A stretch of DNA of 64,000 nucleotides from Niveispirillum cyanobacteriorum (GTDB lineage: Bacteria > Pseudomonadota > Alphaproteobacteria > Azospirillales > Azospirillaceae). Made by a program: the position numbers and the translations under genes. The notes beneath the pieces were generated by a model that was not told the DNA's origin, did not search any database, and was given only the letters and a program-made list of their open reading frames with translations. Positions 16,316 to 23,831 of the stretch are shown in pieces; positions within the stretch are counted from its first letter, which is position 1, and every line of letters begins with the position of its first letter. The stretch spans positions 1,916,501 through 1,980,500 of the forward strand of contig NZ_CP025611.1 of the NCBI RefSeq assembly GCF_002868735.1, read 5' to 3'.

Positions 16316-18190
16316 ATGAGCCACAAGCTTCTGGGCGGCACCGCCCTTGCCGCCGTCCTGTCCCTGTCCGCCATCGCCATGGACGCCCCGGCCGCCAAGG
16401 CCCAGGGGATCGGCGTCTCCTCGCTGGTCGTGTTTGGCGACAGCCTGAGCGACACCGACAATCTGAAGAACCTGAACCCGGCCAGCCGGCCCGGCGCACC
16501 TTATGTCAATGGCCGCTTCTCCAACGGTCCCGTCTGGGCCGAAAATCTGGCCACCCTGACCGGCATCACGGTCAGCAGCCGCGCCTATGGCGGTGCCCGC
16601 GCCACCCGCACCACGGCCATTGATCTGACGGCCCAGGTTGACGCCTATCTGGCCGGCGGCACCTCCATCCCGGCCAGCCGCGGTGTCGGCATCTGGATCG
16701 GCGGCAATGATTATATCGCCGTGCTGACGCAGCCGCAGGCAAACCCGACCGCTGCCGCCCAGGCCGCCATCGCCGCCACCACCGGCGCCATCACCACCCA
16801 GGCGGGCCGTTTGTACAGCGCCGGCGCCCGCCAGTTTGTGCTGTTCAACCTGCCGCCGCTGGGTTCAATCCCGCTGACCAGCAGCCTGTCGGCTGCTGAT
16901 AAGGCCAGCGCCAACACGGTGTCCGACCTGCACGCCCAGGCCATCAAGGCCTCGGCCAATGCCCTGCGCGCCCAGGGCGCCACGGTGACCATCGTGGACG
17001 CGCAGGCCCTGTTCCAGGGTCTGGTCGCATCCCCCTCCACCTATGGCTTCACCAACGTCACCACCCCCTGCTACGCCCCCATCGGGCCGGGTGGGTCGCT
17101 GGTTGCGACGGGCGTGTGCGCCACCGCCGCCGGTGCCGCCGGGACGGTGTTCTTCGACGCGCTGCACCCCACCGCCGCCGCCCATCAGATGATCGCCGAA
17201 TATGCCTATGGCACCCTGTCGGCCACGTTCGAGGCGCCGGCGGCGCTCGCCATCAGCACCGATACCTCACAGCGTCTGCTGGATCTGGCCAATGAGGGCG
17301 TGTCGGCCCGCATGTCGGGTGCCCGGACCGGACAGGGTTCGGTCAATGTCATCGGCGCACAGGCTGGCCAGGATGACCGTTTCGGCCTGTTCGTCTTCGG
17401 CTCCTATGTCGACGGCGACCGTGAGGCGGTGCGTGGGCAGTCGGCCTATGATTATGACGGTTTCAACGCCGGTATCGGCGTCGATTATCAGGTCGACCGT
17501 CATGTCATTGCCGGTCTGGCCTTCTCCTACGGCAATTTGAATTCCAAGACGGATGGCGCCTATTCGAAGCTGGATACGACCGCCTACAACCTGACCGCCT
17601 ATATCACGGCGGCGGCGGACGACCTGTGGCTGGATACGACCATGTCCTACAGCTTCGACGACTATCAGTCGGAGCGTGCGACGCGCTTCACCCCGTTTGC
17701 CAAGGCCAGCGGCGATTACAAGGGCAACACCTACGCGCTGGGCACCACGATCGGCTTTACGCCGGTCGCCGGTTCCTTCGCCATGGGCCCGGTCATCGGC
17801 CTGCGTTACGCCAAAAGCAAGGTCGAAGGTTTCGCGGAAAAGGGCGCCGGCCCGCTGGCCCTGACCTGGGAAGATTACGACGCCGAAAGCCTGCTGGGCT
17901 CCGTCGGCGGTCAGATCAGCGGTGTGGGCACCAGCTTCGTGCCGCAGGTCCGTGTGGCCTATGAGTATGAAATGAAGGGCGACAGCCGCGCGATCGTCGG
18001 TCGCTTCGCCAATGGCGAACTGGCCGTGACTGATCCGGGTGCCGGCAAGCGCGGTCGTCTGGCCGTGGGCGCCAATCTGGTGCATGAAACGGCGGAGAAT
18101 GTGGCCGTGGCCCTGGGCTACAATGGTCACTTCGCCGGCGGCGACCGCACCGACCACGCCCTGACCGCGCACCTGAAGATCGGTTTCTGA
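16316..18190 (+). CDS. Autotransporter GDSL esterase/lipase (EstA-like, type Va)
   Basis: 624 residues. Signal peptide MSHKLLGGTALAAVLSLSAIAM... with cleavage near AKAQG. The passenger is an SGNH/GDSL hydrolase: block I FGDSLSD with Ser42, block III GGNDY near 129, and block V DALHPTAAAHQ with Asp281 and His284. Residues about 360-624 form a C-terminal autotransporter beta barrel with alternating strands ending in the outer-membrane motif LTAHLKIGF. It should display an esterase on the cell surface. GGGAGGAA at 16301-16308 fixes the start; the longer reading from 16247 is not needed. Single gene between two terminators. Confidence 0.94.
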   Translation: MSHKLLGGTALAAVLSLSAIAMDAPAAKAQGIGVSSLVVFGDSLSDTDNLKNLNPASRPGAPYVNGRFSNGPVWAENLATLTGITVSSRAYGGARATRTTAIDLTAQVDAYLAGGTSIPASRGVGIWIGGNDYIAVLTQPQANPTAAAQAAIAATTGAITTQAGRLYSAGARQFVLFNLPPLGSIPLTSSLSAADKASANTVSDLHAQAIKASANALRAQGATVTIVDAQALFQGLVASPSTYGFTNVTTPCYAPIGPGGSLVATGVCATAAGAAGTVFFDALHPTAAAHQMIAEYAYGTLSATFEAPAALAISTDTSQRLLDLANEGVSARMSGARTGQGSVNVIGAQAGQDDRFGLFVFGSYVDGDREAVRGQSAYDYDGFNAGIGVDYQVDRHVIAGLAFSYGNLNSKTDGAYSKLDTTAYNLTAYITAAADDLWLDTTMSYSFDDYQSERATRFTPFAKASGDYKGNTYALGTTIGFTPVAGSFAMGPVIGLRYAKSKVEGFAEKGAGPLALTWEDYDAESLLGSVGGQISGVGTSFVPQVRVAYEYEMKGDSRAIVGRFANGELAVTDPGAGKRGRLAVGANLVHETAENVAVALGYNGHFAGGDRTDHALTAHLKIGF

Positions 18191-18218
18191 TCAGCGGGTT
18201 AAAAAGTCGACGACAAAA

Positions 18219-18253
18219 GAGCCGCAGCGGTTGCCCGCTGCGGCTCCTTTTTT
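18219..18253 (+). terminator. Rho-independent terminator after the GDSL autotransporter gene
   Basis: GAGCCGCAGCGG (18219-18230) pairs with CCGCTGCGGCTC (18235-18246) over a TTGC loop and is followed by CTTTTTTT. The convergent gene ending at 18252 overlaps its T-run. Confidence 0.9.
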
Positions 18254-18824
18254 ACCCTGATACTGCCCTGCCCCAACGCCACGGCATCCAGCGGCCATTG
18301 GTGAGTATCTGAACCTTCTCATCGCCTTCCAGATATACGTATTGAAAGCGGTTTTCCGCATTCATGTAACAACCGACCAGCATCTTGAATCCATCTTTGT
18401 TCCTGGCCGCTCTCACAGATTCCAGCAGCAACTCGATTTGGCTTGCGAAGCTGAGGGGGCGAGCGTTGCCTCCAACTGATGGACGGTCGTTGCAGACGAA
18501 CAGGCACAGGTTCGCACGGCTGAACAGTAACTTGTTGAAATCGACCCGCAAGTTGGTCACGTCCGGGTTCCATTCACTTTCCACGGCCAGCGGAATTTCC
18601 CTCAGGAGCCGGGCGTCGAAATCACCAGAGTAATTGAGCCACGTTACATCGTAGAGCCATCCGCCCTGCCCAGGAGCCGCGACCGTAAATCCATTTCGCT
18701 CGCCCATCCTAATCAACGAATTTGTGATCTCCGCAGTCCAGGCCTCCCTGCTGGCAGCGAGCTTTGTTCTTCGGCAGATACTGTCTAGCAAGGCCGTCAG
18801 CTGCGGGATGAGCGGTGATCGCAT
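18252..18824 (-). CDS. Orphan protein of unknown function, possible PD-(D/E)xK-like fold
   Basis: 190 residues from ATG 18824, which has AGGAT about 9 nt upstream; a GTG at 18866 is a weaker option. No signal peptide or membrane segment. I do not recognise a named family. The order LYDVTW (D59), PLAVESEW (E82, E84), DFNKLLFSRANLCLFVC (K98) resembles the D...ExE...K core of restriction-endonuclease-like folds, with a hydrophobic strand on each side of the acidic motif, but this is a visual pattern only. The codons are visibly less GC-rich than in neighbours, and the gene sits alone between two related terminator hairpins, both signs of recent acquisition. Conflict-system or DNA-processing roles are speculation. 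Confidence 0.72.
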   Translation of the reverse strand: MRSPLIPQLTALLDSICRRTKLAASREAWTAEITNSLIRMGERNGFTVAAPGQGGWLYDVTWLNYSGDFDARLLREIPLAVESEWNPDVTNLRVDFNKLLFSRANLCLFVCNDRPSVGGNARPLSFASQIELLLESVRAARNKDGFKMLVGCYMNAENRFQYVYLEGDEKVQILTNGRWMPWRWGRAVSG

Positions 18825-18913
18825 CGTCGAAATCCTATTTGGCGTTTTATCAATTAATCTTACCACTTATTTGATGGGGGCCATATCGGCTTTCGAGAGC
18901 AATCACCCAACAA

Positions 18914-18949
18914 AAAAGGGCTGCGGCGGTTGCCCGTCGCAGCCCTTTT
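18914..18949 (-). terminator. Rho-independent terminator of the MMPL operon
   Basis: A 16-bp stem including AAAAGGGCTGCGGCGG (18914-18929) and its complement (18934-18949) with a TTGC loop and one G-U pair; T-runs flank it on both strands. It lies just after the stop of the leftward MMPL gene. Confidence 0.9.
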
Positions 18950-18965
18950 CCGTTTCGTATCAACC

Positions 18966-21338
18966 TCAATGCACCGCGAAGGTCCGCTTGGATGCGCGGC
19001 GCACTTCCGCCTCGTACAGCCTGGGGAACATCTTGTAGAGCAGGGCCGCCACCGCCGGAAGGAGGACGACCGCCCCGATCATGTTGGCCAGGAAGATGAA
19101 GGTCAGCAGCACGCCCATATCGGCCTGGAACTTCAGGTCAGAGAAGATCCAGGTGGCCGTCGCCACAGCCAGGGTCAGGCCGGTGAACAGTACCGAACTG
19201 CCCGTTTCCTGCAGCGTGCGGTAATAGGCCTCCGCGAAGTTCAAACCATGCTTCAGATAGGACTGGAGCCGGTTGAAGATATATAGCCCGTAATCAACGC
19301 CGATACCCACCCCCAGGGCCGCCGCCGGCAAGGTGGAGATTTTCAGGCCGATACCCAGCCAAGTCATCATGGCATTACAAAGGATCGACACCACGATTAG
19401 CGGCAGCACGGTGGCCAGCGAACCGACGATGGAGCGGAAGGTGATCACGCAGAAGAGAACCACCGTGGCATAGACCAGCAGCAGCATCGGCTTTTCCGCC
19501 GTCATCACCGCCTGGTTGGTGGCCGCCATCACGCCGACATTGCCCGTCGCCAAGTTGAAGCTGACCGTATCGGACGGGTTATCCTTCTTATACTGCTCCA
19601 CCGCATCCACGATGCGCTGGATCGTCTCTGCCTTGTGATCCTTGGTGAAGATCATGACCGGCATGACGGAGCAGTTGGAATTCAACAGGCCCGTGGACGT
19701 CTCGATGGGCGTAACCGTCCGGACCAGCACCTGCGAATTGCGCGGCAGCACACGCCAGTTCAGGTTGCCCTCGTTCCAGCCGGCATTGACGGTCCGCATG
19801 GCGGTGGCCATCGACATGGTCGATTGCACACCATCAACATTGGAGATGGCCCAGGTGAAATCATCCACTTGGCGGATGATGTTGTAGTCGATACAGCCGT
19901 CGGCCTTTGTCTCCACAATGACCTGGATGATATCCACGCCGATGGCGAACCGGTCCACGATCAGCTGGGCATCCTGGTTATACCGGCTGTCGGGCCACAG
20001 TTCGGGCACGCCGGCCTCGGTATCGCCCACCGTCATCTTGCGCTGCTCCCACAGCGAGATGCCGAACACGCCCAGACCGATCAGCACCATGACAACGGCG
20101 CCCTTGGGCCGGGCGAAGACGGCGAACCAACCCCAGACGCGGTCGAACCGGTCCACCTGACCCGACACGCGGGCTCGATATTTGTCACCCAGCGGCAGGA
20201 AGGACAGTACGACCGGCAGCACCCAGAGATGGGTGATGATGATGATCAGCATGCCAACCGACGCGGATACGGCCAGTTCCTGGATCATCTGGATCTGGAT
20301 AATGGCGATGGTGACAAAGGCCAGCGCGTCGGTCACCAAAGCCGACGCACCGGGCACCAGCAACCGTTCAAAGCTGATCCGCGACGCCGTGAAGGCATCG
20401 GCACCCTTGCCCATTTCCTGCGTGATGGTGCCGACATTCTGCACGCCATGACTGATGGCAATGGCGAAGACCAGGAACGGCACCAGAATCGATAGCGGAT
20501 CGATGCCATAACCCAGCAACACCAGCAGGCCAAACTGCCAGATGACGGTGCAGAGCGAGATGCCCAGCATCGCGAAGGTCATCATCCAGCTTTTGCCATA
20601 GCCATAAACCAGCACGGCGGTGATGACGAAGGCGATGGCGAAGAACAGCACCACGCTCTTGGCACCATCGGCGATGTCGCCCATTGCCTTGGCAAAGCCG
20701 ATGATATGGACCTGGATCTTGTCATCCTCGAACTTGGCGCGGATGGTCTCCAACTGCTTTGCCACCGCCATGTAGTCCAGCTTCTGGCCGGTGCGCGGGT
20801 CCTTCTCCACCAACTGCACCGACACCAGGGCCGCCGTGAAATCCTCGGCAACCAAGCGACCTACCTGCCCGGATTTCAGGACGTTTTCACGGACGATGGG
20901 TAGCCATTCGTCATTGGGCTGGAACTCAGCGGGGATGACATTGCCACCCGCGAACCCGTCCTCCACGATCTCGATGAAGCGCACATTGGGCGTGAAGATG
21001 CTGGTGACGCTGGCGCGGTCCACGCCGGGGACGAAGAACACCTCGTCTGTCACCTGCTTCAGCCGCGTCATGAATTCCGGCGTATAGATGTCCCCTTCCT
21101 TCACCGACAGGGCCACCAGCACGCGGTTGGCGCCGCCAAATTCCTTCATATGCTTGGTGAAGGTCTGCATGTAGGGATGGTCGAGCGGCAGGGTCTTCTC
21201 AAACCCGGCATCGACGCGCAGCTTGGCACCTTGCCAGCCCATGAAGGCCGTCAGCAGACCAAACACCACCAGGATCAGCACCCGGTTGCGGAAGGTCCAA
21301 TGTTCAAGACGGGACAGGAAGGAGGTGGACTGGGACAT
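18966..21338 (-). CDS. MMPL/RND family transporter
   Basis: 790 residues with the pseudo-duplicated RND layout: TM1 at about 17-37, a large periplasmic loop to about 225, TM2-6 to about 400, TM7 near 415-435, a second periplasmic loop, and TM8-12 from about 620 to 770. LPLDHPYMQTF and ALGVGIGVDYGLYIFNR are typical of the HpnN/MmpL-type exporters that move lipids or hydrophobic compounds; the Asp in GIGVDYG is the expected proton-relay position. It is the last gene of a leftward unit with YCF48-like, DUF1329 and DUF1302 genes (49-bp gap to the first). I infer it supplies energy for envelope transport in that unit; the cargo is unknown. Confidence 0.92.
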   Translation of the reverse strand: MSQSTSFLSRLEHWTFRNRVLILVVFGLLTAFMGWQGAKLRVDAGFEKTLPLDHPYMQTFTKHMKEFGGANRVLVALSVKEGDIYTPEFMTRLKQVTDEVFFVPGVDRASVTSIFTPNVRFIEIVEDGFAGGNVIPAEFQPNDEWLPIVRENVLKSGQVGRLVAEDFTAALVSVQLVEKDPRTGQKLDYMAVAKQLETIRAKFEDDKIQVHIIGFAKAMGDIADGAKSVVLFFAIAFVITAVLVYGYGKSWMMTFAMLGISLCTVIWQFGLLVLLGYGIDPLSILVPFLVFAIAISHGVQNVGTITQEMGKGADAFTASRISFERLLVPGASALVTDALAFVTIAIIQIQMIQELAVSASVGMLIIIITHLWVLPVVLSFLPLGDKYRARVSGQVDRFDRVWGWFAVFARPKGAVVMVLIGLGVFGISLWEQRKMTVGDTEAGVPELWPDSRYNQDAQLIVDRFAIGVDIIQVIVETKADGCIDYNIIRQVDDFTWAISNVDGVQSTMSMATAMRTVNAGWNEGNLNWRVLPRNSQVLVRTVTPIETSTGLLNSNCSVMPVMIFTKDHKAETIQRIVDAVEQYKKDNPSDTVSFNLATGNVGVMAATNQAVMTAEKPMLLLVYATVVLFCVITFRSIVGSLATVLPLIVVSILCNAMMTWLGIGLKISTLPAAALGVGIGVDYGLYIFNRLQSYLKHGLNFAEAYYRTLQETGSSVLFTGLTLAVATATWIFSDLKFQADMGVLLTFIFLANMIGAVVLLPAVAALLYKMFPRLYEAEVRRASKRTFAVH

Positions 21339-21387
21339 ATCGGTTCGCCTTGGCGTTCAAGGGATCGGGGCGGGGCGATGATGCGCG

Positions 21388-22356
21388 TCAGGGGCGTGCC
21401 GGGATCGGCCCGTGTTCGCCCAGAAGAATGACGCTGCCGTCGGGTGCCTGAATGGCATCGGCCAGCGCCACGCGGTCGGCACGCTTGGTGGTGCTGAAGG
21501 TCCGGCCGCCATCACCGCTGGTCAGGACAGCACCCTGTGCGCCGACCAGCACCACCGACCCGTCGGCCAGAACGGCACCGCCCATCAGGCCCGCCGTGGT
21601 ATTGCTCTCAATAGCGGTCCAGCTTTTGCCGCCATCATCACTGCGCAGGATATTACCCTGCAGCCCATAGGCCAGGAAGCTCTGCGGTCCCAGGATCAGC
21701 GCATCGAAGAAGGACCCGTCATAGGGACTTTCCAGCTTGGTCCAGGTGGCCCCGGCGTCGGCGCTGAACAGCAGCGTTCCGGCCTCACCCGCGATCAGGC
21801 GGGTTTCCGGGGTCGGGGCCAGGACGGCGTTGAAATGGAAATCATCGTCGCTGATCTGCCGGCTGTTCCAGGTGGCGCCGCCATCGGCGGTTTCCAGATA
21901 CAGGCCATAGGCACCGACCGCGATGCCATGCTGACCATCGGCGGCGAACAGCACATCCATCAGCGGCTGTTCCAGTTCTGGATCGGCATGCTGGACCTTC
22001 CAGCTTTCGCCCCCATCCTCGGTATGCAAGATGACGGCATCATGGCCCACCGCCCAACCGCGCTTGGGGCCCGCAAAATGCACACCTGTCAGGGCGGCAT
22101 TCGCCGGTACCGGCACCTGACGCCAGGCCTTGCCATTGTCGTCGGACAGCAGGATGTGCCCCCGCTCCCCCACGGCGACCAGCCGGTCACCGGCACGTGC
22201 CGCGCCCAGGATCAGGGACTGGCTGGCCAGCGGAGCAATGACCGCGGGGCGCAGGGCCGGGGCGGCCGCCTCCTGTGCTGCCGCGGGCAGGGCACCCAGG
22301 GCCAGCAGACACAGGCTTGCGGCCAGGGGACGAAGGGCGGAGGAGGAACGGAGCAT
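21388..22356 (-). CDS. YCF48-like BNR-repeat beta-propeller protein, secreted
   Basis: 322 residues with signal peptide ending PAAAQE. It is built of repeated propeller blades with the Asp-box type signature SxDxGxxW: LLSDDNGKAWRQV, LHTEDGGESWKV, LETADGGATWNS, LFSADAGATWTKL, LRSDDGGKSWTAI, LTSGDGGRTFS. This is the YCF48/HCF136-like family, which in bacteria is often found between DUF1329 and MMPL genes. A periplasmic assembly or lipid-handling role for that group is inferred from context only. The gene is separated from the upstream DUF1329 gene by 90 bp that contain a stable hairpin. Confidence 0.9.
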   Translation of the reverse strand: MLRSSSALRPLAASLCLLALGALPAAAQEAAAPALRPAVIAPLASQSLILGAARAGDRLVAVGERGHILLSDDNGKAWRQVPVPANAALTGVHFAGPKRGWAVGHDAVILHTEDGGESWKVQHADPELEQPLMDVLFAADGQHGIAVGAYGLYLETADGGATWNSRQISDDDFHFNAVLAPTPETRLIAGEAGTLLFSADAGATWTKLESPYDGSFFDALILGPQSFLAYGLQGNILRSDDGGKSWTAIESNTTAGLMGGAVLADGSVVLVGAQGAVLTSGDGGRTFSTTKRADRVALADAIQAPDGSVILLGEHGPIPARP

Positions 22357-22401
22357 CGGATCACCGGCGAGGTTGGTTAACGCGGCCCAAGAGACGGAAA
22401 A

Positions 22402-22430
22402 GGGCCGGCCGGTTCACCACCGGCCGGCCC
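22402..22430 (-). terminator. GC-rich hairpin between the DUF1329 and YCF48-like genes
   Basis: GGGCCGGCCGGT (22402-22413) pairs perfectly with ACCGGCCGGCCC (22419-22430) over a 5-nt loop. On the minus strand it is followed by TTTTCC. It could be a partial (attenuating) terminator or a stabilising intercistronic stem that lowers expression of the downstream genes. Confidence 0.65.
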
Positions 22431-22446
22431 GTTGCCGCATCCGTAA

Positions 22447-23784
22447 TCAGCGCACGCCAGCGCGGCGCAGGCTGTCGGGCGAGAAGTCGGCGTCGGTGAA
22501 CTTGGCGTCGAACTTGTACGGCGCCTCCTGGTTGTCCAGACCGATCGCGGTGTAGCGACCGGACTGCAGGTCATAGAGCGCATCCAACGTCGACCAGAAG
22601 GTCGGCATGGAATAATAGTTCACCGGATGGCTTTCAGCCACGCGCCACATCTCGCCACGGGCGTCCAGATGGTCGGCGACCAGGATCTGCCAGCTATCCT
22701 CGTCGATATAGAAGCGGCGCTTGGCATAGATGTGGCTGGTGCCTTGCTTCAGGGTCGCTTCCACGACCCAGACGCGGTGCAGTTCATAGCGGGCCAGATC
22801 CTGGTTGATATGGCCGGGCTTGACGATATCGTCGTACTTCGTGTCCTTGGAGTGCAGCTTGTAGGAATTGTACGGCACGTACATTTCCTTCTTGCCGATC
22901 AGCTTCCAGTCATAACGGTCGGGCGCACCGGAATAGACGTCGAAATTGTCGGTGGTGCGCAGGCCATCGGACGCAGTGCCGGGATTGTCATAGGCAACGT
23001 TCGGGGCACGGCGCACGCGGCGCTGACCGGGATTGTAGGTCCAGGCCGAACGCGGTTCTTTCACCTGATTGATCGTCTCATGCACCAGCAGGATTTCGCC
23101 GGCCAGACGGGCCGGGCTGGTCACTTCCTGCAGGAAGTAGAGCGAGGTGTTGGCCGGCGCGCCACCCGGTGCCTGATACAGGTATTTCACCTGCTCATGC
23201 AGCATGATCAGGGTATAGGAGCCGTCGGTCTGCGGGTTCACCTGACCGACATTGCGTTCGGTGGCCTCACCGCGATAGCGCAGCAGGTGGTTCCAAACGG
23301 CTTCCACGCCTTCCTTCGGGATCGGGAAGGGCACGCCTTCCTTGGCCCCTTCCACACCATTGCCACCATCGGCCAGCTTGGCACGGGTGGCGTTGGCGAT
23401 GGTTTCCTTATAGATGCGGTCCGGGTACGACGCGCTGCGGCGGGTCGGGTAGACATTCATCTTATAGGAGGGATAGCGCTTCAGCAGGGCCTTCAGGCCT
23501 TCCGGCAGCTTATCCTCGTACTGCGCCATGTTGGCGGCGGTGATGGTGAACTTCACCTTGTCTTCGGGGAACGGATCCACCTCGATCGTACCGGGCTGCC
23601 AGTTGGCGGGTGGCTTGGTGATGCCACCCGTCCATTCCGGAATGGTGCCATCGGCATTGCCGGCCTTGATGGCGCCCATCGGGGTCAGGGTCTTGCCCAG
23701 ATCGGCGGCGGACTGCGCCAGAACGGGAAGGCTGAAAGCCAGGGCGATGGCGCCACCCAGCAGAACAGATTTCATACGGAACAT
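22447..23784 (-). CDS. DUF1329 family outer-membrane lipoprotein-sorting-like protein
   Basis: 445 residues with signal peptide (MFRMKSVLLGGAIALAFSLPVLAQ). Family signatures include LGKTLTPMGAIKAGNADGTIPEWTGG (shortened: TPMGAIKAGNADGTIPEW), YPSYKMNVYPTRRSASYPDRIY (shortened: MNVYPTRRSASYP), SAWTYNPGQRRVRRAPNVAYD (shortened: WTYNPGQRRVRR) and YAKRRFYIDEDSWQILVADHLD (shortened: RRFYIDEDSWQI). DUF1329 proteins have a LolA/LolB-like fold and almost always pair with DUF1302. It starts 47 bp after the DUF1302 gene and uses the same GAGGAGGAAACGCATG translation start as that gene. Periplasmic, likely a hydrophobic-ligand carrier by inference. Confidence 0.93.
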   Translation of the reverse strand: MFRMKSVLLGGAIALAFSLPVLAQSAADLGKTLTPMGAIKAGNADGTIPEWTGGITKPPANWQPGTIEVDPFPEDKVKFTITAANMAQYEDKLPEGLKALLKRYPSYKMNVYPTRRSASYPDRIYKETIANATRAKLADGGNGVEGAKEGVPFPIPKEGVEAVWNHLLRYRGEATERNVGQVNPQTDGSYTLIMLHEQVKYLYQAPGGAPANTSLYFLQEVTSPARLAGEILLVHETINQVKEPRSAWTYNPGQRRVRRAPNVAYDNPGTASDGLRTTDNFDVYSGAPDRYDWKLIGKKEMYVPYNSYKLHSKDTKYDDIVKPGHINQDLARYELHRVWVVEATLKQGTSHIYAKRRFYIDEDSWQILVADHLDARGEMWRVAESHPVNYYSMPTFWSTLDALYDLQSGRYTAIGLDNQEAPYKFDAKFTDADFSPDSLRRAGVR

Positions 23785-23831
23785 GCGTTTCCTCCTCGAT
23801 CGCTATCTTCTTGTCAGATCGTCGCGCGGCG

